A DNA stretch of 64,000 bases from Caenorhabditis remanei (taxonomy: Eukaryota > Nematoda > Chromadorea > Rhabditida > Rhabditidae): the NCBI RefSeq assembly GCF_010183535.1, contig NC_071333.1, positions 9,732,587 to 9,796,586 on the forward strand. Direction: 5' to 3'. Shown here one piece after another: positions 23,934 through 37,000 of this stretch (its first letter is position 1; each line of letters opens with the position of its first letter). The position numbers and the translations under genes were made by a program. The notes under the pieces were generated by a model. It ran no database searches. It had not been told where the DNA came from and saw nothing but the letters and a program-made list of their open reading frames with translations.

Positions 23934-26900
23934 TAAAAAATCAAGTGGCATCAAGTTCGACGAAACAAGAATTTTGCATATGTAATTGATAACCCCTAAT
24001 GATTTGTAAATATTAATATCATCTGTTTGTAAGCTATCGTAGTTATTTTTGAATGTATGGCAGTATGAACGCAACCTCGCAGTATCTTTTCTTCCAAGCC
24101 TATGAATAAATTTTGCTGCTTCTATCAATTTGAATTTAGATTGAACAAAAAATGACGTTTCAGATGAATTTATGTGTTTGCATCTATTACCATTAGTAAG
24201 TGGGAGTTTCAAATCCACTGAACACTCTAAACCTGCATGATTCTAAAAATCGTGATACGGCACAGCAACATACATCTATTTTCGCTGGATTTTTGAAACG
24301 TTTAAAATAATTTTTAAACTCATAAATTTAAGGTTTTTATGTTTTGCATTGAAACATACCAAAATCGTTGAGTGTTCTGAACCACAAGAATAATTTAGAT
24401 GCATTCTTTTATAAAAACTAGTCAAAGTTGCTCAATTATTTCCAAGTGGAATCCAGAACATGCATACCCGAATTTTGATCATGGCAAAGAATAAGAAAGA
24501 TGACACACCAGAACTTGACCGCAGGGACCCATTCAAACTTCTAATCTATCAATCTGTGTGACTCAACTGTCTCTTCTATTGCTTTTCACTCGTTTGACAA
24601 AAGTATATATATCAGATTGCAAGAAGCATTGTAACTCTCAATACCACAATAATAAAAAAGATGCACATTTTGTGATTCATCTGGTTCACATTTCATTCAA
24701 CTTTTTATTCTTCAACAATGGATAATAAAATCAGTGTGTGCGCGTATGTGTGGGAGAATATTGGATCAGTGAAAACGTTTGTGAGGTGTATTAGCTTATG
24801 TTTAGAACCAAGCTGCTACTCTTGAGACCAAGTTTTGAATTGAGATCTATCAATCATTTTTAACATTTTGTTATGTACCAGGACCAGCAAAACATGTGTT
24901 TTCGTCATTATCTTCTTCTTCTTCTTCTACCCATTTCTTTTCAATCTTATCTTCCCATCACTGTGATTTATTTCGTCATTATCACCTACTCTCGATACAA
25001 GATATATTGTACCCATTCAGTTTGTTTTCCGTGTCTCCAAAAACCTTTTTATTTTTCATTCCGTAGACAAACACACTAAAAGATACCCCTTGGGGCATTA
25101 TCTTCCCCCAATTACGTGTTTCTTTTTCTTCCTATGGAACCTTTTTCTAACATTTTTATAGCCGACAACATGTGTTGTCCAGCTTTTCTTGTGTTTTTTG
25201 TTCTGACAGGAAAAAGTCAAATAGGAATGCAACATTTAGCCAGTGGTGCTCTCTTCATTCTGTTCTTTTGATTCAGTAAATCATTCTAGAAGTGATGTTC
25301 ACTTCGCAGTTTAATCCTCTTTAATGACTCTGAAATTGTGCTGATCATTCTTCTTTTCCTATTTCAGAGCGTTCAGATAATTTTTTGTAATTGTAATACA
25401 GTTAACTAAAGGGGTCTGTTGGGAAGTCAAAGTTTAAAAATTGAAGTTATGAAATGAAAGTATGAAATCCAACATTGTATTTGGATTTTTGTCAATTTTC
25501 TGAAAATCCAATAACCTGTTTGCCCCTTTCTTTGTCGAGCAAGGTTTTCTGAACTTTTTTGATCCTGTTGTTTTCAATGAAAATTTGTGAAAAGTACTCA
25601 TATGTGCAACCATAGACATAAATACAACTTATTACTTCAAAAAAGAAATAGTGATTCTTAAAGCTACATTTTTTTCCGACCTGATGTTCAATTCTTTTGC
25701 AAGTAGAGATCTGGCTGTTTTCATTTTTAGGGACCAAAACAGCTACGCTAGGTTCTCAAAACCTATGTCGACCCAATTTTTTTTGTGATAAAAAGCCTGT
25801 TATTGTTTTTAACATCAATTCCATAACAATCCATTTGTTCTGAGTTTGGGAAGAGGGCTCTAGATGAACTCATTTGTCATCTTATCTGATTTTCAAACCA
25901 ACTCTTGCAGAGTTTGGACCAATGCTTCAGAAGCTGCAAGTCTAGTGATTGATTATGGTAGTGAATACTGGCTTGCAATTTGTTGAGTGATCACTTTTGA
26001 ATCCTTTCGGGTATTTCTCAAGTTTAGAACAATTCTTTGAGAAATTTGAGTTCATAAGTGAGAACATAACGTTGAAATCGGTTTTCACCTTTCATCACTG
26101 ATCTAGGAAAGGTTCTAGAATTACGCATCTAATCTATTTCAAAAGCAAACTTTTGCACATTTGAACTGTTTTGAATGTGATCGAAATCCTCCTGTATGAT
26201 TTCAATGTCATCAAACTGTTCTCACATTAATTAACTTTGCTCAATTAACCTTTGTTTAATTTTAGAAGATCAAAGCTAATGTCTAGACACCCAACATGTT
26301 GACCTTCCTTTTTACAATACATTTCACAACACTGTCCATATGGCTGTCTAGACACTTTTATAAATGAAAAACAGTGCATATTACACTTTCTTTTTTTTTC
26401 GGAAAAGTATTTTGAGAGCCTTCCGCTAAAAAGAAGCATTCCTCAGTCTGCATCTGTTCTTTTGATAAAACAAAATGGCAACCAATCCGATATTCCCGAG
26501 GGTATATGCCGTGTACATCCCAAGAAAAGAAGATATATCTGAAGAAACTTCATTTCAAGTATGAGTAAGACATTCTATACCGATTTGTAAGGAAAGTCTT
26601 ATTGAAGAGAAGTGACCGAAGAGATGGCTTTGAGATGTTCTTTGTTTTAGTGTTAGTTTGTTCAACGCTTTTAGTTTTACTTAAACGGTGAATTTGTTCA
26701 AGGTTGAATATGTTTCCAATGCTATAATAACTTCTAAGTACAGTAAACAAACACAGTTTCTCAAAAAGCTGTTATCGTTCTTTCGAGGTTAACGTAGATT
26801 TTGAGATTTTCGTGGAATGCTCTTGAAAACGTATATAAAAAGATCGAAACCTTTCAAAATTGGCAATTGGTCAGAGGGTGTTTAGAACAACTCTTGAGCT

Positions 26901-29416
26901 CAATCTTTGTTCTCACCGTTCGGTTTGCACTCATTTTTTTCTACGTGCAAAGTAACACGATGAGTGGTTCTTCTCTCACTTTTTTTCCGCGTCGCGCAAT
27001 ACAATCATTTTGTTTATCCTTGAGTACGAGCCAGTCGCAATCCGCTACTCACCTCCTCATTTAACGTACTCTCTTTTGTATCGGTGCAGCAGCTACTACT
27101 GCAGAAAGGGAAAGAGAGAAAACGCGTCATTTCTCTCTGTCCCTTTTTCTCTCTCTCCCTCTCTCTCTCTCTCTATCTTTTCTTATGTCCGTCCTCTTTC
27201 GCCCCCCACACCCGTCCCTCAACTACGACGGCCACCCAAAACGATGTCCACATTGGTCACTTTGTGCGCCAAGTATATCGATTTGCATGAAAACATGATG
27301 GACCTTCCCTTTGCACTTTTTAATGTCTGCGTCTCCAAGGTACAGTCTTTGTGACTGAATGACCAGTGCATGTGTATATTGCGCGTATGCTAATTATGAG
27401 AAGGCCGGTGCGCGGCTTGCTTCTTTGTTTGTATCTCTTTCATATTCGCTTTTTTCTCTTTCTTCCGCTTATTCATTTTCTCATGTTTCTCTTTTTGAAG
27501 TGACAACGTCTGATTTTAATTTCTTTTGATAGCCTGTCACTTTCTCGTCACTTTCTGGTTTTTTAATAACATAATTTCTCATTTTTGTCGTGTATTCTTT
27601 TAGTTTCTTGCAATTTTAGTGTGATTAAAAATAGTTATAGTTGAACAGTTTTCCTTATTCATTGGGTAGACTCTAAAATAGTGTATCAAATTTGGTGTAC
27701 TTCAGTGAGCATAAATGCGTTCAGTTCTCCAGCATTATTTGATTGGGATTCAAATTGTTTTAGTGAAACATCACACAATATTAGTTTTCCTTTGACCCTT
27801 AGGATTCTATGTTTTAACAAGTAAAGTTTCTCTTTTTCTTTGAACATGGCCATCGTGTTTTTTCCTCCTTTTGCCTGTCTACTCATCTTCAAAGTTCCAA
27901 TTTTTTCTCGTTCTCTTTCCCAATAGAGAAGCATCTAGAAAACAAAAGTATTCAACATAACTTCATTGAAAAGTGTTCTTCGTTTTTCTCTCTTTTTCTG
28001 TTTTCCAGTAGTTTCTTGTTGATAAGGTGGATGTGAGGGGTGGCCAGAAAGTCAGAGAGTTTTTCACTTTTTTTCGTCTTTTTTCTTTCTCACGCTGAAT
28101 TTTTCATCATTTTCACCATTTCTTTCAGGCAAAGAATTTAGGAAAAAACCAAAAACCATCCGTGACGAGCGAGTTGTTTCCTTTCCCATATTTAATTTCA
28201 CAAAAAATGAATCGAGAATACGAAGCGTCTCGGATTATATATCTTTCCCCTCACATTCGTTTTCTTTTTCTTTTTCAGAGTACACTTCGAATGGAAATGA
28301 TGAACCTTAAAAATGTTCATTCATCTAGGAAGATTCTTCCAATATTTCATTATGATTCTTACTCTTCTCTTACTTCTTCACTCTTTTCCATCCTCCCGCA
28401 TTCATTAGTTATCTGCCTCTTCTCACTGCTCTTTGCCCTTCTTCAGGGTCACCTTTTCTCCCATCTCTTTCTTTACATCCAAGTTAACGACCTCCCATTT
28501 TTCGTTGCCGTTCTTCTGTTTTTCTTCTACAAAGTCGTTAGTTTTCACAACCTTATCATTAACGAACGTAACCAGAGCATGCAGACACACCGTCTTTCGT
28601 GTCAGTCGGTAGTTATAGCTTTTTCACGAACATCAGTTTCTGCTCTTTTGAACAAAAATCCTTTTTTGTTGATTTTTTAAGTCAAATTATTGATGAAATT
28701 GTTTTCAGGCGTAATGTCTGTGACTCACGTGTCAACGCCCTCAATACCGTTTTTAGAATGTAACCACTGTCCCACCACTTGACCAAATTCCGCAATATAT
28801 CTAAACTGACTTATTCCGTAGTTTTCATTTTGGTAGTTGAGAGATTCCCTTTGATTAAATTATCAGACATTCCAAAATTGACAGTTTTGTTTTTGGATTT
28901 GAACATCTGTGTACTCAAAAACCTTAAAACCATTGGTAATCCTATCTTCCTATTTTCGTTTTCCTCACTATGTTTTTCACAGGTTTTCTTTCAATAAGAA
29001 CTTTGAACAAACAATGAAACAAATGTTAGAAATTATTCTTTTGTCACTTTTTGTTTTTTCTCCTTTCACGCATTCCAGTATCTGTTTCTGTTTCTTGACG
29101 CTCTTTTTCTCTTCAATTCTTCCTTTTCTCTCACCCTTCAAATATCTTTTATCTTCTGTTCTTTTTGTTTCCGTTTCTTGTCTGCATTGAAACAAAAATC
29201 GGCTACACACCTTACTCACAATGCCCTCCAAAAATTGTTCACATTTTTTCCAATTTTCACCCCGATATCACTCTTCTATTTGGTTTATTGCCTGGGTGTG
29301 CTACCAGCAAGTGTCACCTTGACTCCGCCTATTTTATTTCTCACTTGACCGATGTTAACCACGCCTCATTTTGCACCTATCTTGTCGATTTATTCTTGGA
29401 TTATTCCTCGTCTTCG
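23934..29416. other. Long non-coding stretch upstream of the TBC gene
   Basis: No complete gene is supported. Candidate fragments are a 26-codon frame at 24481-24561 (MAKNKKDDTPELDRRDP...) followed by AATAAA, a 29-codon frame at 26475-26564, and an ATG at 27243 opening 32 codons that end at AAG|GTACAG in phase 0. The last could be an upstream TBC exon, but its phase does not fit the acceptor at 29459. A CT repeat lies at about 27149-27176. T- and CT-rich tracts elsewhere create long Phe/Ser/Leu frames that are not genes. Confidence 0.35.
27149..27176. repeat. CT dinucleotide microsatellite
   Basis: A nearly perfect (CT)n tract embedded in a longer pyrimidine-rich stretch. Such GA/CT tracts are common in nematode promoters and may bind GAGA-like factors; here that is only a guess. 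It lies just upstream of the ATG at 27243. Confidence 0.85.
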
Positions 29417-32400
29417 ATGGTACCTCCACTATATTCAATGACCGTCAACTCGTTTTCAGACAGAAAACTGGCGGGCAGAAGTTGCTCACAGAGCAGCTCC
29501 TTGGCGACAGTCGTGGAGAATCTGCCTCTTTCCTACAATACAGACACAAAAAGTCTGGACAGGACGCCATCTTTGGGATGTCAAGGAACGGAATCACCTT
29601 CAACTACACAAGGTCAGTTTTGATTTTTGATGGAGATAGGGGTTGTTATCTAGAATGCACTATAAAAACAAGGAAGCGCTGAGTGGGGAGGTCAAAACAT
29701 TTGTTCGATAACAAAAAATGTTTTGAATTACTGAAGTGTTTTTGTCATAGCTGTAAGAGTAATGTTCATTTCTGATTTGAAGATGTTATTTGAGAAATGA
29801 CCTTCCAATTCCTGGTTCTAAAATTAGCCATGTCTTCAATGTTTACATGTCAGAAAATTAAAAAATGAGGTTTTTATTCACGTGAAGGTCCATTTAGAAA
29901 AATAGACTAATGGTTTTAAAAAGTAATGATTTAAAAAAAACCAAAAAGATATTTGCCGCCAGCAGGGGTCGAACCTGCGACCTTGGGCTTATTAGACCCA
30001 CGCTCTAACCGACTGAGCTATGGCGGCCACACTTCCCTCCTAGTGTTGTTGCGTACAAAGAGTAGACTTATCAGACAAATTCTCGTTATCAAGGCAGCGA
30101 AACAAATGTGCGTTTCTCTCCCGAAGTTTTCTAACCCGGCGACACGGCACATAACGTCGAGGCATCACATTACCCTAAATTGTATTTTTGTTCTGTTACA
30201 GAAACCAAATTCCGTCGAGGTCACATTCGTCGCAGCTCATATGAATCGGCGCAAATCCAATTGAACTTTGCCCGACGGATTACAACGGCCAATGGAACAC
30301 CGGCTCTGGCGCCGTCAGCCGCTAAGTGAGTCTTTTTTTTTGTTGTTATTTTCAGTCATTTTCAGTCATTTTCTTGTTCCTTGTCTGCTATTGCTGTTGT
30401 TCATTGCTCCAACACTAATAGGATTTTTCGGGCATGGGGGTTCTGGTTGAAATATGTCTGTTGGGTTTTAAATGACCATAGAATAAACTAACTGAGTTTA
30501 TATTAGAACTCTCCCAAGGAAAGTAGGCGGCTAGGATGAAGAGGACTTGATGTTCGTGCCGTTCTGATATAATTCCAAGGGCAAATGTAAACAAAGGGGT
30601 TACCTCCCTCAACCCCGTGCGATTTTCCCGGCGTCTTGTGAGTTTTCAAGTACTATCACGTTTTTCGGTTCGGCACAACTGACTCCTTGTGATTGATTAT
30701 TTGAAAAATATTATAAACATTGGGAAAATGCTGATCGAAGAAAAATAAGTAGGAAAACTGGATGAGAGGAAAATAAGAAGCTGAAAAACAATAATCTAGA
30801 GTGTTGTTTTGGGAAGACATGCACACTTTAATGAATACGTCTCGGAGCAGTAAAGCTTCTGTTTTCAATCGAAAGATATGTTTTCGAGTAGTCTTTTGAA
30901 AATCGTATAAGTCTTGCAGTAATCTAGGAAAACGTATTTTGTCAATAGTTATTCTAATAGAATGCACCTGTTATCTCTGAAACTGATCAATTCCGTTGAA
31001 AACTTTTATGTAGTTTTTCTCTTCATGTTTACCCATTTTAACAAATAGACTTTATGAGTGAAAACTTACTACTTCCTCCTACCGAGATTCCTTCTTTTGT
31101 CTATTTTCAAAGATTCAAGTTTAAAGAACTATCCTAAGAACTGTTTATCCAAAGAACTACAAGGATATAAAAAGGAATATGACCGATGCGCAGTGAAAGA
31201 CAGCAAAAAAGAAACGATGGGGATGCGTGAAACCAGTTGTGTCTGTCCATTTCGATTTCATTGATTTGTCCTTTTCAAACTTACGTGTGTTCTTTTTTTT
31301 GGAATCGTCAAAACACACAAATTTTGAAATATTGAACCCTGTCAGCTAAGCATCAACACGTAATTATTCTATCTGCCACCGCACACTCCTATTTTGTTTT
31401 GTTTTTTATTCCAGAAATGTTCGCTCATAACACATTTCTGTCTAGCAAAAGACTTGAATCGTTTGTAGCGGGTTCTATTGCCGTCTAGGTCTCTTCCGTT
31501 TAGTTTTTTCTCCGATTTTCAAGAACAAACACAGACGAAAATTGATTGAAGAATGGAAACTAAATGAGAGAAAAAGAACGAAGACCAATAGGTGATGGAT
31601 ACTTTGGACTAACTCGTAAAACCCCTGGCAACCCATTGTTCCTCTCTTATACTCTCTTCTTTTTACGTTTTCTATTCTCTCAATTTCCTATCGATTTGTG
31701 TTTAGTTCCAAACCAGCAGTAGCCTACGATTGATATACATCTGCTTCGTGTAAAACCAAACATCATTAGCCAAATCTATGCATTCCTCATGTTTTCTTGT
31801 TTTTTGCAGATGTCTCGATGAACCACTGTGCTCACTGAATATCAACACACGAGCAGATTGTTCTTCTAGTTCTAGCGAGCAGGACCAATACGATTCCGGA
31901 ATCGGGTGTACAGGTGAGTCACTTATTCAAGTTTTGTTATTTTATAACATCCTGTCCCATGATCTCTTCCCAAAATATATGCACATTCATATTCATATTT
32001 CCTGTCCATTCTTTTTCATTCATGATGGAAAATTCAGAAAGCGACTCGAAACGCTCCTCACTAGATCGTCGAAGTGAATTATCGGACTTTGACGAGCCAC
32101 CACCGAAACCGGAAACATCTTCCAAGTCTCGATTCTTCAATTTCCCCAAGTAAGTTTGCGATGTTATCACAATGCGCCATCTCGATTGCGCATTGACCTA
32201 CAAACACACAACAAGCAATCTTTTCAGGAACTTTTTCTCTCGAAACAAAGAGGAAAAGCAGGGGTGGAAGATGTTTGGAAGCCGGAATAAACCTTCTGGT
32301 GTGATGGCAACGACTGGATTGATTCTGGAAGGAAGGCCTAGTGGGTTACCGTCAAAATCAGCAGATGAAGCAGCACAGCACAAGCAAATGTATTTGGATA

Positions 32401-34063
32401 TTTTAGAACAGGTGAGAAAAATTTTGGTGACTTCAGAAATTATATTATATTCATTTAGGCAAAAAAGAAAGAGCAGCGAGCTGAAAAGGAAAGGCTGCAG
32501 GCGAAAGCAGAACAAAAACGTTTAGAAGAACAAGCTGCTTCACACTGCCGTGTTTGGATGGAGCAGATACTACCGAAATGGGAAGAAATGTAAGTTTAAA
32601 ACAAGACAAAAAAAGGAAAAAAAGTTCGGTGCCTCATGCTGGAATCGAACCAGCGACCTTCTGTTTACTAGACAGACGCTCTGCCACTGAGCCAATGAGG
32701 CGCATGAGAGAGGAGTAGGGCGAGTGGTTGACGAAGGCGCGAGAAGGGCGCAAGAGATAGAGTCTTTTCTCCTTTTCAATATTGCTTTGTTGCAGGAAAG
32801 ATTCCAAGCGATGTCGTGAATTATGGTGGCAAGGAGTCCCTGCGAAAGTAAGAGGAGAATTGTGGTCTTTGACAATTGGCAATGAGATTGAGATAACAAG
32901 AGGTGAGAGAATATAAAATGAAGTGTAAAGTTATTCCAAGCGATTATATAATTCATCATTTCATGTCATTTAAAATTGATTCCGTTTAGAACTCTATGAT
33001 GGATTGATGGAACAAGCTGAAGAGAAAATAGCAAAGCAGCTTGCTGAACAACAAAAGGTAGGGGATCCAAAAAAGTTTCGTGTTTGCTATAATTTATATT
33101 ATCAGAACTCGGTAGATCGAAAAGAAACTTCAGTCACTCAAATTCATCTGGATGCAACGAGGACTTTCACATCCCTTGGAATGTTTCAAAAGGACGGACC
33201 ATACTACGACCACCTACTCAAGCTCTTAAGTAAGAAATTATTTTTATAGACAATTTATTAATTATCAAATTGTTCCAGGTGCCTATGCGATTCTTCGGCC
33301 GGATATCGGATATGTGCAGTCAATGACGTTTATAGCTGCAGTACTGCTTATCCAAATGGAGCCTTATCCCGCATTCATCTCATTTGCTAACCTATTGGAT
33401 AGACCATTGCAATCAGCGTTTTTTGGTCTAAAACAACCGCAGATGACTGAGTACTTCATAGCCTATGATAGATACTTAGAGCAGGAACTCCCGGCTCTCC
33501 ATCAACATTTAGACAAGCTTGATGTCCGACCGGACCTCTATCTCATTGAATGGTAAGTATCCAGAAAATCCAAAAACTTTTATTATTTATTTCAGGACTT
33601 TTGCCATGTACGCCAAATCACTGCCACTCGATGTGACCTGTCGTATCTGGGATGTCTACTTCCGAGATGGAGAGGAGTTCCTGTTCAAGGCAGCGCTTGG
33701 GATTCTGAGAATGTATGAACCTAAACTGCTAACAATGGATTTCGATGACTGCGTGGAGTTCCTGACACGTCTACCGGATACTCTTACTGGTGCTGAACTA
33801 TTCCGCAATATTGAACCATTCATGAGGCCGTACAATGGCGAGTCATCCCGTTCAAAAAAACGTTTTTCACAGGTCAGAATTGTTTGTAGGATTTTGAAAA
33901 ACAATGACGTTTGAATTTTCAGATCTTTCAAGAAATTGATGAACGCGTCAATCCTGGAGGAACAACTGCCAGAACCCAAATCACTCATAATGTTCAAGAG
34001 CTCAAAATGAGCAAGTCGCTAAGTGGATTCATTAAGGATCTGCTGTCATCACCAAATCATTAA
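29417..34063 (+). CDS. tbc-12: TBC-domain Rab GTPase-activating protein (TBC1D12/14 type)
   Basis: Twelve exons in phase (29417-29612, 30202-30325, 31810-31913, 32038-32149, 32228-32411, 32459-32589, 32796-32902, 32990-33057, 33106-33229, 33279-33552, 33596-33872, 33923-34063) give 613 residues. The N-terminal half is Ser-rich and unstructured, then comes a Lys/Glu coiled coil (about 232-290). The TBC domain spans about 290-580. Both catalytic fingers are intact: Arg361 in LDATRTF and Gln397 in GYVQSM. SFANLLDRP and SLPLDVTCRIWDVYFRDGEE match TBC1D12/14, GAPs acting on Rab11-related recycling and autophagy pathways in animals. The start is uncertain: an acceptor at 29459 inside exon 1 may receive an unidentified upstream exon. 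Introns 1 and 6 hold antisense tRNA genes. The symbol is from memory of the worm TBC set. Confidence 0.88.
29954..30027 (-). tRNA. tRNA-Ile (AAT), antisense in TBC gene intron 1
   Basis: The minus strand starts GCCGCCATAGCTCAGTCGG, has anticodon loop CTAATAA (AAT) and T-loop GGTTCGACCCC, and ends TGGCGGC plus discriminator A. The acceptor stem is a perfect seven-pair helix. 74 nt, no intron. It lies within the 589-bp first intron of the TBC gene, on the opposite strand. Confidence 0.96.
32630..32701 (-). tRNA. tRNA-Thr (AGT), antisense in TBC gene intron 6
   Basis: The minus strand starts GCCTCATTGGCTCAGTGGC, has anticodon loop CTAGTAA (AGT) and T-loop GGTTCGATTCC, and ends ATGAGGC plus discriminator A, with a perfect acceptor stem. 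72 nt, no intron. It occupies a third of the 206-bp intron between TBC exons 6 and 7, leaving 40 bp to the donor side and 94 bp to the acceptor side. Confidence 0.96.
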
Positions 34064-37000
34064 TACATATTTTTGAGCTCTATGAGCTTTGTTTTAGTTT
34101 TTCAATTGTTATTCAGTTTATTGCCTTACACTAAACTTGCCCTATGAGTACTTTCTTAATTTATATGGTAGCATTTTTATGATTTGCATTCCCCCTTCAA
34201 AAGTTTTCTGTCTATCCGCATCCGCATAATTCACTTATTGGTTTCATAATAAGCGCTCTCAATATATCTTGATTAAACATGCATTTTTCCCGCCACTTTC
34301 AAATTGCTCCGAATCAACCGTGCCTTACAATTCAGTTGTCCTCTAACCATGCAAACCTTATCTTTTTCTTTGCCATTTTCTTCATGTCGAATCGTACCGT
34401 ACCGTTTACTAAGCAAGCGTTCCCACATGACACTTTTCTGTATCATCCCCCCACTTATTATTCGGTGATTATCCAATTATACAGCGAAAACAAATTGTAC
34501 TTCTGTTATGAAAAAGCTGCCTTGCTTCTTTTCTGTAATATAAATGTTTGAGACATTTCTTGGTTTCATGACATCTTCCCATGTGCTTTTGTGGGATTAC
34601 AGATGACTGATGAGGGCGGTCATTCGGTGTGGCAAAAAGCAAAAACAACGGTGAGGGGACCAACGACTCCATCTTCTCGACTGTCATCATCCTCATCAGT
34701 TTTGGTTTTGTCGGCAATTTGTCATCTGTTTATGGTATGGGTTACGCAACCAGCCGTCTGTTCCAGATTTCAAGTGGTCGATCATTCCTTCCGAGAGCGA
34801 GCATCTCCTCGCGTGTTCAGTTCTCTTGGACAAAATAGAGAAGCTGCCAACGCCCATAAACATCATTTGTCATTTATTGTACCCATCAATTGGTGCGCAT
34901 TCTTTTCCGGTCTCCGGAGGCAATCCAATCCGTATGGCGTTCGAAATCAAGACGTTTAGAAATAATTAGTCGCATCGTCTTTTTTTCGCAAGACTGCGCA
35001 GAGAGTGTGCGGTAAAGTTAGTGCAATTTAGATTAGCTAGATTCTCAACAATAATGCGTTTCCTATAATCAAATTAATTTTTGTTTAAAGATTCTTCTCA
35101 GATTTTGATTTTTGATTAAAAATTATACTTTTAATCCTCTCAACTCTGAAATTTGTCGTTTTGTCTAAATACGTTCATTTTGTACAAATATTGGTTTTTG
35201 GAACATCATCATCTAATCTTGTGTACTTGTTCCATGTCTTCCTTTTTCAATGTGCATATTTATCGGTGCACTCTCTTCTTCCTACATCCTTGTTGGTCCG
35301 TCAGAGAGTGAACTTCTGGTGTATGACGTAGTGCGAAGATGCGCACTGTGCATTAGGTAAGCTTGGTTAGGTGGGCGTATCGTATGTCCGGATGGTCCGT
35401 CGTCTGCTGCCCGTTGCGCAACAGTTCACCTCTCCCTCACACGCGTCGTCTCGAGTGTCAATTTCCTCTCAGTTTACTTGTATATCGTATATTGTATCTT
35501 GTTGAGGAGTCATTTATAATACTAATCGATTTTTGTAAGGTCTCTATTGCTTTACTGCTCAAATACTCAAAAATCTGCTCAAAAATCAGATATCATACGG
35601 AAACTCAAACCACCACGGATAAAATCTAATTTTGCAAATTTTGAAAATTCTCACAGGTTGTCTGTGTGAATAAAATTTGAATTGTGTCGTGTCTAATTTC
35701 TCACATTCATGAAACATTAATGAGCACTGTGAACAGGTCGTGCAACAGTTTTCAAAAAATTTTTCTACCTCTAGGCTGCTTTTTGTACGATGAGTTTTCC
35801 AATTGTCAAATGAGGTATTCCATTAATTGAGTCCATTCTCCCTTGTATTACAAAAATATCTCCGAGTCTTGCCTATTACTGTTCGAAAAGCCACCAGTCG
35901 TCTGACCGGAATTAATGACCTTTTGTTTTCTTGTCCTTCGACCACCTAGCTCGCTTGTACCCGTGCACTGAGTAATTGCCATTGATATGTCACCACACGA
36001 TTTCTTGTACCTTCCGAAATCCTCTCTTCTTTTTCTTTTTTCTGCTTATTTTTCTATATTACTCTTTATCATTGTTTTAGAATCCAATTCGTAAAGCTCT
36101 CTCCAATTACCAAATTCTTATTATGTTTGCAAAGTGTGTGTACAAACATTTATGCATACATATTCCCAAGAAAAGATATTTATACATCCGTATGTCTTTC
36201 CCCGTAATGATTGAAACTCGATCGTAATTGAGCCGAGCCTCACGCGGAGTTCTCACGTGTATTTATTTCCATTCTTGGCTATTCCAAGTGAAAGTTTTAT
36301 AAAACATAACATTCAGGTACACGATATGTATGTACCAAATTAGATATACTTTTCCTGTTTTTGCAACATTTCTCTCAATAAGTGACTCTCATTGTGGGAA
36401 CTGTTGAGCATACTGTTGGTCAATTGCTCCATTCAGTATGAACTGTCACTCCTGTTAGGAATCCGTAATACCATGCATTTATTGTATTCCCATTGTCCAC
36501 TAATTATTGGTTTCGATAAGTAACAAAAGATCAAGAAAACGTCATCAGGTACTCTTCCAAGTCAAAATAAATTCTATCTTTCAGTTTAGTTCCGTCACAA
36601 ACATTTCAACTTATTCTGCATTTTCTTCAATGTACCTATAGATATAAAGAGTCTCGGTGGCTCGTTAAACACTGGAAGTGTTTCCATGTGCCACCCGTCT
36701 CACCACAAAATCGCACTTCTCAAGGATCAAGTCATCTTATGTATTACAAAGATACTGCATTTTTCACGAGCAGCTTAGCTAGTCTACCTTTTGCTCGTTG
36801 CACTAAAAACAATATATCTTTGTCAGCATCGCCTGAAACAAAACCAAACCTACCAATTTGACTAGTACTGAAATAAATACACACCTAGGTTTCTTTGTTT
36901 TTGAGATGTTTTTATATCCTTTTTTTCAATAGAAACAGCGATCCCTCAGATGGGATAGTGTGTTCTCTGTTTGTTACACAAAATGTGCTTATAACCAACA

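Noticed and set aside
28162..28680. 172-codon plus-strand frame upstream of the TBC gene
   Set aside because: Rich in Phe, Leu and Ser from pyrimidine tracts; no domain, and no phase-consistent link to the TBC exons.
34603..34959. Possible exon after GATTACAG with a membrane-like frame in another register
   Set aside because: The two open frames conflict. The hydrophobic one has a stop just upstream and no acceptor in phase.
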